Part shown: one piece after another, positions 4,434-11,236 of the stretch
How positions within the stretch are numbered: position 1 is the first letter of the stretch
Layout: every line of letters begins with the position of its first letter
Origin: JAZGBC01 sp036444495
GTDB lineage: Bacteria; Pseudomonadota; Alphaproteobacteria; Kiloniellales; J153
NCBI GenBank assembly: GCA_036444495.1
Contig: JAZGBC010000191.1
Location: forward strand, 1 to 11,236
Reading direction: 5' to 3'
DNA length: 11,236 bases
Translations under genes and position numbers: made by a program
The notes under the pieces: generated by a model
Told to the model about the DNA's origin: nothing
Databases searched by the model: none
The model's input: only the letters and a program-made list of their open reading frames with translations

Positions 4434-6796
4434 TACTGCGTGCGTCCGAGCGAACGCGACAGCACCAGGTAAAGCTTTCCGACGTCGGCGGTGAGGAAGG
4501 TGGCGCTCAGCACGTTCTCCGGATCGCAATTGGTCGCCTGCGAAAGCAACATTTCGAACTGATTGATATAGCGCGTGACCTGGGAGCGGAAGCGCTCGTC
4601 GGACTCGTAGCGGTCCTTGATGTCGGGCAGCGCGTAGCTGTCCTTGCCACGCAACAGACGGCGCGCGAAGACCGAGCGGTCGCCCTTGCGGTAGCGTTTC
4701 AGAATATCGTCCGGAATATCGTCCGCCAGGATCTGGTTGAGGTCCATCGCGCCCGCGTTCAGGTCCTCGATCATGTGCGTCGCGGTGCGCAGGAACAAAT
4801 CGCGCCGCTTCTCCTGGCCTGTGTCGCTCAGGGCGCGGGCCTGGTCGGCGGCGGCCTCCGAGGCCTTGCTCAGCTCCCTGGCCTGCTCACGGAAGGTGTT
4901 GCCGCATTCCCCGGCCTGGCGGTAGGCGGTCTCCACCACGCTGCTCAAGGCGGCGGCCCGGATGTCCAGCTCCCGGCCCAGTTCCTGCGAGCGCGTCACG
5001 GCGTGGCTTGTGGCCTCGGTCAGGTTGGCGGCGGTCTTCTCGATCCGCTCGCCGATGTTGGTCAGGCGCACCAGTGCGGCGTCGTGCGCGGACGTCGTCT
5101 CGTCGGCCTGGGCGCGCATCTCGTCGCGCACGTCCTGCGAGGTCTCGCGCGCCTCGCTCGCCGAGTTCATCAGGATCGTGCTTTGCTCCGCGCAAGTCTC
5201 CCGGACCTCCCGTACCAGGGCGTTTAGTTCGTTCGTCATCCTTTCCAGGTCCCGGACGTCCTCCTGCACGCCCTCGCGCAGCTTGCCCGCGGTCTCGTGC
5301 GCCTCGCCGACCGCCGTGGTCAGCTCCTTGCTCTGGATCTTGAAGATGCGCGTGATCTCGTCGCTCTGCGCCATGGCGCTGCGCGCCGCCTCGGAGAGCT
5401 GGGCGGAGCCGCTCTGCAGGGCCTGGCTGACCCGGTCCACCCCGGCCACCGATTCATCGGAGATCCGCTTCAGGGCCTCGGCCTGTCGCTCCAGGGCCTC
5501 GGTGGCCAGCTCGCCCTGCTGCATGCTCCGCTCGCTCGCGGCGCCCACGGTCTCCACCTTGGCCGTAATCATGTCGGCCATCTCGCCCACGTTCTGCTGC
5601 GCCTCGGCCGCTGCCTCGGTCAGCCGCGCCGCGCCCGCATCACCCGCCGCGCGCGCCGATTCGACCATGTCCTCCGCCGTGCCGCGCAGCTTGGCGGCGA
5701 TCTCGTCGGCCACGGTGCCGACCGTCTCGGCCTGCTCGCAGAAGGACTCCTTCATGGTCTTGGCCCGCTCGGAAGCGGTCTCGAAGGAGTCGCGCATGTC
5801 CTGCGCCTTGCCGTCGAGGGCGGTGGTGATGCGCCGCGCCTGCTCGCCCACCTCGTCCGACAGCTTGCCCAGCTCGGCGCAGTGCTCGCCCAGCGCCTCC
5901 TTGAGCCCGCCGGCCTGCCCGGAGGTGCGGTCGAAGACCGTTTCCAGGGCCTCGATCTGCTGCCGGATCGTCTCGGTGAACTCCTTGGCCTTGGCCGAGG
6001 CCCTGTCGCTCAGCTCGGTCAGCTCCTGCGCCTCGGTGCGCAGGCTCTGGGTCGTCTCCCGCGCCTGCTCCGAGGTCCAGACCATCTCCTCGGTGCGTGC
6101 GCGCAGCATGCCGCCCAGATCGTCGCTGCTGGAGGCCGCCCGGTCGGCCGCCCGGTTGAGGTCGCTGACGGGCCCGGCCAGGTTTTCGGAGACCGAGGCG
6201 GCCGCCTCCCGCGCGCGCTCGGCCACGCCCTCGAGCGCGGCGATCTGGCCGGTCACGGCCTTGTGGGATTCGGACAGGAGTTCCTGGACCTGCTCGCCCG
6301 CCGTGGCCAGGTCGCTGGACTGCGCGCTCAGCGCCTCGCGGATCTGGTCGGCCTGGGAAGCGGCGCGCACGCTGGCGCCGGTCAGTTCCTGTGACTGCTG
6401 GCGGAAGGCGTTGCGCAGGCTCTCGATGCGCTCGAAGACCTCCTCCGAGGTCTTGGTCAGGGTGCCGGCCTGCTCCTTGAGCGAGTCGGCGATGCGCGCG
6501 ACCCGCGCCTCCACATCGCCGCTGGGATAGACCATGGCCTCCAGGTGTTCGAGCAGGGCCTTGGTATCGTCGCTGATGGCAAAGGAGCGCACCGCGTAGA
6601 GCAGGAGCAGCCAGACGAAGGCGAGCGGCGCGGCCAGGCCGGCCAGCCCGAGCCCCAGCTCGTGCGGCAGGAATCCGCTCAGGTTGTTCCAGCCGACATA
6701 CTCGCCCACGTACCAGGCGGCCAGCCCCAGCCAGGCGAGCGTGAGAACGCCTCCCACGGCCGTGGCGATGGCGCTGGCGCGGCGAAGCTTTCTCAT
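4433..6796 (-). CDS. membrane-anchored long coiled-coil protein, function unknown
   Basis: I do not recognise a named family. The 787-residue product has a short basic N-terminus (MRKLRR), two hydrophobic helices (about 10-33 and 47-69), then an Ala/Glu/Ser-rich helical region to about residue 660 with few prolines. A distinct C-terminal domain (about 666-787) follows. It contains MIEDLNAGAMDLNQILADDI, ILKRYRKGDRSVFARRLLRG, a Tyr/Arg-rich helix and NVLSATFLTADVGKLYLVLSRSLG. By the positive-inside rule the coiled coil and C-domain are cytoplasmic. The rod resembles chemoreceptor signalling rods in composition, but it has no receptor tip motif, HAMP or sensor domain. A scaffold, septal or polar organiser role is possible but unsupported. 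The start lies 16 bp after the scpA stop with GTGAGG just before it, so it is probably cotranscribed with scpA. Confidence 0.88.
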   Translation of the reverse strand: MRKLRRASAIATAVGGVLTLAWLGLAAWYVGEYVGWNNLSGFLPHELGLGLAGLAAPLAFVWLLLLYAVRSFAISDDTKALLEHLEAMVYPSGDVEARVARIADSLKEQAGTLTKTSEEVFERIESLRNAFRQQSQELTGASVRAASQADQIREALSAQSSDLATAGEQVQELLSESHKAVTGQIAALEGVAERAREAAASVSENLAGPVSDLNRAADRAASSSDDLGGMLRARTEEMVWTSEQARETTQSLRTEAQELTELSDRASAKAKEFTETIRQQIEALETVFDRTSGQAGGLKEALGEHCAELGKLSDEVGEQARRITTALDGKAQDMRDSFETASERAKTMKESFCEQAETVGTVADEIAAKLRGTAEDMVESARAAGDAGAARLTEAAAEAQQNVGEMADMITAKVETVGAASERSMQQGELATEALERQAEALKRISDESVAGVDRVSQALQSGSAQLSEAARSAMAQSDEITRIFKIQSKELTTAVGEAHETAGKLREGVQEDVRDLERMTNELNALVREVRETCAEQSTILMNSASEARETSQDVRDEMRAQADETTSAHDAALVRLTNIGERIEKTAANLTEATSHAVTRSQELGRELDIRAAALSSVVETAYRQAGECGNTFREQARELSKASEAAADQARALSDTGQEKRRDLFLRTATHMIEDLNAGAMDLNQILADDIPDDILKRYRKGDRSVFARRLLRGKDSYALPDIKDRYESDERFRSQVTRYINQFEMLLSQATNCDPENVLSATFLTADVGKLYLVLSRSLGRTQ

Positions 6797-6812
6797 AACC
6801 TCACGTGTGCTG

Positions 6813-8969
<2,157 letters not shown>

Positions 8970-9019
8970 CTCTGCCGTTGCGTCCGGCGGCCTTTCTGCC
9001 GCGTTGCGTGCTGCACTGC

Positions 9020-9050
9020 ACTATACGCCGGGGCCGCGGCCCAAGTCCAA
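9020..9050 (-). promoter_or_regulatory. weak candidate promoter of scpA in the 8970-9166 gap
   Basis: On the minus strand, TATAGT (9020-9025) is a good -10 box about 50 bp ahead of the scpA ATG. The best -35 candidate, TTGGAC (9045-9050), is 19 bp away, which is long. A GTGCAGTGCAGCAC-like inverted repeat (9008-9021) lies at the expected start of transcription. The rest of the gap, to the stop of the next gene at 9167, shows no gene, terminator or clear motif. Confidence 0.3.
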
Positions 9051-9166
9051 CTCCCACGCGCCTCGGCAGTGCCGCAGTTTGAAATGCCGCCGAACCAGCG
9101 TCCTGAACGTCCACTTTTTATAGGAATAACGCGCCACCAGGGGTATCGATGCAAGCGCACCCAGAC

Positions 9167-10243
9167 TCAGATATCCGAAATTTTCGGCGCTTTTTCTTCT
9201 ATTCTCGTGATCACGTCAATTCCCTGTTTGAGATCCGACATAATGAAGTCGGCCCGCTGAAGGGGGCCTCCCTGGCCTTTGCCAAATCTTTCGTCCCAAG
9301 CGTCCATTTTGACTTTCAACCCGCACAGTACGCCTCCAATCGTCGCATGGTGGGCGGCGATAAGCTTTCTTACTTTCCGGAAAGACTCGGCGGTAATGTT
9401 CACCCAGAGGCCTTGAGAGTGCCGATCGAAACTTTCAAACCGCCCCGTAATCGAGGAGGTAATGTCGCTGAAGTCCTTTCCGATGTTATCGCATGTCGAT
9501 AGGAAATTTTGATCTTGGCCCAATTGAAAATTACTTTTTATCTCCATTAACGAATTTATTAAATCCATTATCGAGGGAATAATTTTATCAAGCTCATCCT
9601 TAAAATAGGCGAGAGAAAGAAAGATATCACCGTAGTCTTCCAGGAATTCCGGCACCTCCTCTTTTTGAATACCCAATTTCGCGGCCATCAAAGCGAGATT
9701 CTTTAGGGCTTCTTCTTTGTTCGGACTTGAGAACATCGCAATCAAATCATTTATATCTGCGATTTTCGCTTCAGAACCCCCATAAATTTGTTGGATGAGG
9801 GGGCGCGTGAAAACCGTCATGTATTTCGTCAATTCCCGATTCTTGTCCTCCGACAAACGCAGGCTCGTGTGATCGTTAACGCTTATATTCAATCGGCGGA
9901 GTTCGATCCTTAGGCTGAATACGTCAAAACTTTGCATTTCACCCAGCGCTTTGATCGTAGCAAAGTCGGGATGAACCCGGTCCTCTGGCCAGTCGAAAAC
10001 CTGGTTCAATTTGTCCGGGTTCAGTCTGCCACTGCCGGTATCCAGGTCGTGAAATAGCTCAACAACGCTGTTGAGACGCGCGTCCTTCAATATCCGCGCT
10101 CGCCTCAGGCTGGGAGTCCTGAGCGGGATGATCGACAGGGGTAGAATGTAGAGGGAGTCCTTCTCCCAGTTGAATTGGGAGGACTTGCCCTCAGCCCGTG
10201 ACGAACTGGGACTGGGCGTCTGCGTCGGTAAGGGAGCAGCCAT
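9167..10243 (-). CDS. hypothetical protein, 358 residues, lower GC than its neighbours
   Basis: I do not recognise a named family. After a Pro/Ser-rich start (residues 1-22) come LYILPLSIIPLRTPSLRRAR (31-50) and SVVELF. A mainly helical body follows, with DFATIKALGEMQSFDVFSLR (93-112), TRPLIQQIYG (146-155), EFLEDYGDIFLSLAYFKDEL (199-218), WVNITAESFRKVRKLI (280-295) and HHATIGGVLCGLKVKMDAW (298-316). There is no signal peptide, convincing membrane span or catalytic motif; it is probably cytoplasmic. I chose the ATG at 10243, with AGGG 11 bases upstream; a TTG at 10261 is the alternative. The middle of the gene (about 9480-9800) is AT-richer than flanking genes and uses ATA and TTA codons, which may mean recent transfer or weak codon selection. 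It is transcribed toward scpA with a 197-bp gap, probably as a separate unit. A CtrA-type site lies about 75 bp before the start. Confidence 0.85.
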   Translation of the reverse strand: MAAPLPTQTPSPSSSRAEGKSSQFNWEKDSLYILPLSIIPLRTPSLRRARILKDARLNSVVELFHDLDTGSGRLNPDKLNQVFDWPEDRVHPDFATIKALGEMQSFDVFSLRIELRRLNISVNDHTSLRLSEDKNRELTKYMTVFTRPLIQQIYGGSEAKIADINDLIAMFSSPNKEEALKNLALMAAKLGIQKEEVPEFLEDYGDIFLSLAYFKDELDKIIPSIMDLINSLMEIKSNFQLGQDQNFLSTCDNIGKDFSDITSSITGRFESFDRHSQGLWVNITAESFRKVRKLIAAHHATIGGVLCGLKVKMDAWDERFGKGQGGPLQRADFIMSDLKQGIDVITRIEEKAPKISDI

Positions 10244-10301
10244 GCCGGCTTGGGCCCTCAACGCTCAATGAGAAATTGTGGACTATGCCACCATGCCAAT
10301 A

Positions 10302-10314
10302 CCTGCGATGCAGG
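10302..10314. repeat. short perfect inverted repeat upstream of the 358-residue gene
   Basis: CCTGC and GCAGG flank the three bases GAT. It lies directly between the CtrA-type site and the 358-residue gene, where a promoter would be expected. It could be part of an operator, or chance. Confidence 0.45.
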
Positions 10315-10316
10315 AC

Positions 10317-10332
10317 TTAACATTTGCTTAAC
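10317..10332 (+). promoter_or_regulatory. candidate CtrA-binding site (TTAA-N7-TTAAC)
   Basis: The plus strand reads TTAACATTTGCTTAAC. This is an exact match to the alphaproteobacterial CtrA full site: two TTAA half-sites with seven bases between, and C after the second. It lies in a gap, 74-89 bases ahead of the 10243 start on the minus strand, and TTAA is rare in the surrounding GC-rich DNA. CtrA is the response regulator that controls cell-cycle, flagellar and envelope genes in this class, so the 358-residue gene is a candidate target. The + strand gene begins 318 bp away. Binding is inferred from the motif alone. Confidence 0.55.
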
Positions 10333-10368
10333 GCCACTCGTGATTCGGTTGAAGCAGGCCGGATAGCC

Positions 10369-10554
10369 TCACCAGCGCAGCACGGGCAGGGCGCCCACCG
10401 GCGTCTCGCCCCTGGCTTCGCAAAACGCGGTGAGGCGCGCGGGATCGGCCCGGCCGTCCGCATCCACACCCAGCTCCTCGGCCTCGATGCCGCCGGTGAC
10501 GAAGATCGCGTCGATGCCGGCGGCGCCGGCGCCCGCCCGGGTCCGCCTCGATTC
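10369..10554 (-). pseudogene. C-terminal remnant of a HAD-superfamily class IIA hydrolase (TIGR01459-like)
   Basis: The minus strand reads ESRRTRAGAGAAGIDAIFVT, then GGIEAEELGVDADG and a closing GALPVLRW before TGA 10369-10371. The AAGID-FVTGGI-AEEL stretch and the ending around P-GA-P-LRW match the C-terminus of HAD-IIA proteins of the TIGR01459 type. ESRRTRAGA looks like a damaged GDSLRTDIAGA, the last HAD motif. Upstream there is no start codon in a sensible place, no acidic-residue motif I (DxDG) and no cap domain. The frame before 10554 reads unrelated sequence, and the protease gene begins only 95 bp further on. About four fifths of the gene is therefore missing, probably by deletion. 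Family assignment is from memory of motifs. Confidence 0.65.
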
Positions 10555-10602
10555 TCTTCCTGGTTGCCGCGTCCAGGGGCGCGGAGTAAGCCTGGCGTGC
10601 AG

Positions 10603-10630
10603 CCCGCCGGATGAGCATCCGTCAGGCGGG
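10603..10630 (+). repeat. imperfect hairpin in the leader of the protease gene
   Basis: CCCGCC pairs with GGCGGG, and inside it GGAT pairs with ATCC around the loop GAGC, leaving a GTCA bulge on the right side. It ends 8 bases before the AAGGA ribosome-binding site of the protease gene. It has no T-run. It may influence translation, or be a remnant at the deletion junction of the HAD fragment. Confidence 0.4.
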
Positions 10631-10637
10631 CAGAGGC

Positions 10638-10642
10638 AAGGA
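10638..10642 (+). promoter_or_regulatory. ribosome-binding site AAGGA of the protease gene
   Basis: AAGGA lies 7 bases before the ATG at 10650, with GAGG just upstream. It fixes the start of the edge-truncated protease gene. Confidence 0.7.
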
Positions 10643-10649
10643 ATACGAC

Positions 10650-11236
10650 ATGAGCGGCCCATGGAAAGAAGGCCCGCGGCGACCGCCGTCCAGGGGCGGA
10701 TGGGTCTGGTGGCTGGCGCCGGCGCTCGGCATCGGAGCACTGGTCGCCTTCCTGGCGTGGCGGTTCCCGGACGCGCTCTATTCGGAGCAGAACCGGGTGC
10801 GGCTGGTTTACCTGGTGCTGCTGCTGGCCCTGGTTTCGACTTCGATCCTGGCCGGGCGCCGGATGCGGCTTCGGGGCGTGGCGAAAGCGGCCGGGCTCTG
10901 GGCGCTGATCATCGTGGTGCTCGCGCTCGGCTACGCCTACCGCCTGGAGCTCGGCGCCATTGGCGAGCGCGTGCTGGGCGAGCTCCTGCCGTACCGGGGT
11001 ACGACGCTCGGCGAGGACGAGGTGCGCTTCCCGGCCGGCGCCGACGGCCATTTCCGGGTCGAAGCCCTGGTCGACGGCACGCCGATCCGCTTTCTCGTCG
11101 ACACCGGCGCCAGCGGCATCGTGCTGAGCCCGGCCGACGCCCGCAGGCTCGGCTTCGATCCCGGCAAGCTTCGTTTCACGGGTTTCGCCGAGACCGCCAA
11201 CGGCACCGTGCGCACGGCGGCGGTGCGGCTCGGCAC
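10650..11236 (+). CDS. membrane-anchored retropepsin-like aspartic protease (TIGR02281 type), 3' end outside window
   Basis: The frame is open from ATG 10650 to the right edge, giving 195 residues without a stop. Three hydrophobic helices come first (about 18-37, 51-69 and 82-97), followed by a short linker. The start of a clan AA aspartic protease domain follows: HFRVEALVDGTPIRFLVDTGAS with catalytic Asp151 in DTGAS, then GIVLSPADARRLGF. Such proteins in alphaproteobacteria are single-lobe, dimeric, retroviral-type proteases held at the inner membrane with the catalytic domain probably in the periplasm; their substrates are mostly unknown. The expected second half of the domain, with its hydrophobic-Gly flap and closing motif, lies beyond the window. 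The start is supported by AAGGA 7 bases upstream. The opposite-strand frames in this region are shadows. The family call is secure from DTGAS plus the helices. Confidence 0.85.
   Translation, partial: MSGPWKEGPRRPPSRGGWVWWLAPALGIGALVAFLAWRFPDALYSEQNRVRLVYLVLLLALVSTSILAGRRMRLRGVAKAAGLWALIIVVLALGYAYRLELGAIGERVLGELLPYRGTTLGEDEVRFPAGADGHFRVEALVDGTPIRFLVDTGASGIVLSPADARRLGFDPGKLRFTGFAETANGTVRTAAVRLG

Noticed and set aside
3280..4494. Plus-strand 404-codon open frame
   Set aside because: Antisense shadow of the ABC exporter; His/Asp/Gln-rich translation typical of reversed GC-rich coding sequence.
4962..6530. Plus-strand 522-codon and 365-codon frames opposite the coiled-coil gene
   Set aside because: Ser/Ala/Arg- and Leu/Gly-rich translations mirror the heptad codons of the real gene; no start context or motif.
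4433..6796. Methyl-accepting chemotaxis protein
   Set aside because: No periplasmic sensor, HAMP or conserved receptor hairpin tip; only the rod composition is similar.
9547..9562. Second CtrA-type site within the orphan gene
   Set aside because: The two TTAA boxes are eight bases apart instead of seven and lie inside AT-rich coding sequence.
10317..11051. Minus-strand 244-codon frame at the right end
   Set aside because: It is antisense to the protease with DTGAS and three membrane helices, and its translation is low-complexity. The real minus-strand content here is only the HAD remnant in another frame.

Overview
The window looks like chromosomal DNA from a GC-rich alphaproteobacterium, probably of the Rhodospirillales type. 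The reasons are the strong G/C bias at third codon positions, an intergenic inverted repeat built around CTCGGGCTTGACCCGAG (a kind common in that group), a single-chain methylmalonyl-CoA mutase of about 718 residues, an Atm1-type exporter, a three-helix membrane aspartic protease and an exact TTAA-N7-TTAAC (CtrA-type) site. The taxonomic call is inference.

Layout. At the left edge is the 3' end of a zinc-type medium-chain dehydrogenase (+). Then a run of six genes reads leftward on the minus strand: scpA (6813-8969, methylmalonyl-CoA mutase), a 787-residue membrane-anchored coiled-coil protein (4433-6796), an Atm1/ABCB7-type ABC exporter (2482-4368), a VOC/glyoxalase-fold protein (2048-2485), an 87-residue unknown protein (1775-2038) and meaB (to 1797 at its 5' end). 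The last four genes are tightly packed, with 4-bp and 23-bp overlaps and a 9-bp gap. A 64-bp gap with palindromes and a promoter-like, possibly leaderless start separates the exporter from the coiled-coil gene. Upstream of scpA is a lower-GC gene for an unknown 358-residue protein (9167-10243), with the CtrA-type site in its leader. Beyond it lies a 5'-truncated HAD-family remnant (10369-10554). On the plus strand the 5' part of a membrane-bound retropepsin-like protease (10650 to the right edge) follows.

How they work together. ScpA is the adenosylcobalamin-dependent mutase that interconverts methylmalonyl-CoA and succinyl-CoA. MeaB is the GTPase that loads and protects its cofactor. Both lie in the same direction and plausibly in one transcription region, with the exporter, VOC protein and two unknown proteins between them; the role of those in-between genes in propionate metabolism is unproven.

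The most striking structural feature is the 3' end of meaB. The conserved protein ends near position 787. A 22-bp exact direct repeat (459-480 and 788-809) then brackets about 300 bp holding a MITE-like inverted repeat. Beyond it an apparent original meaB end (LAAFRGETSQDEG-stop) survives in another frame at 437-480. The current reading frame runs through the inserted DNA and ends antisense inside the dehydrogenase gene, adding about 180 residues. No CRISPR array, tRNA, rRNA or transposase gene was seen.
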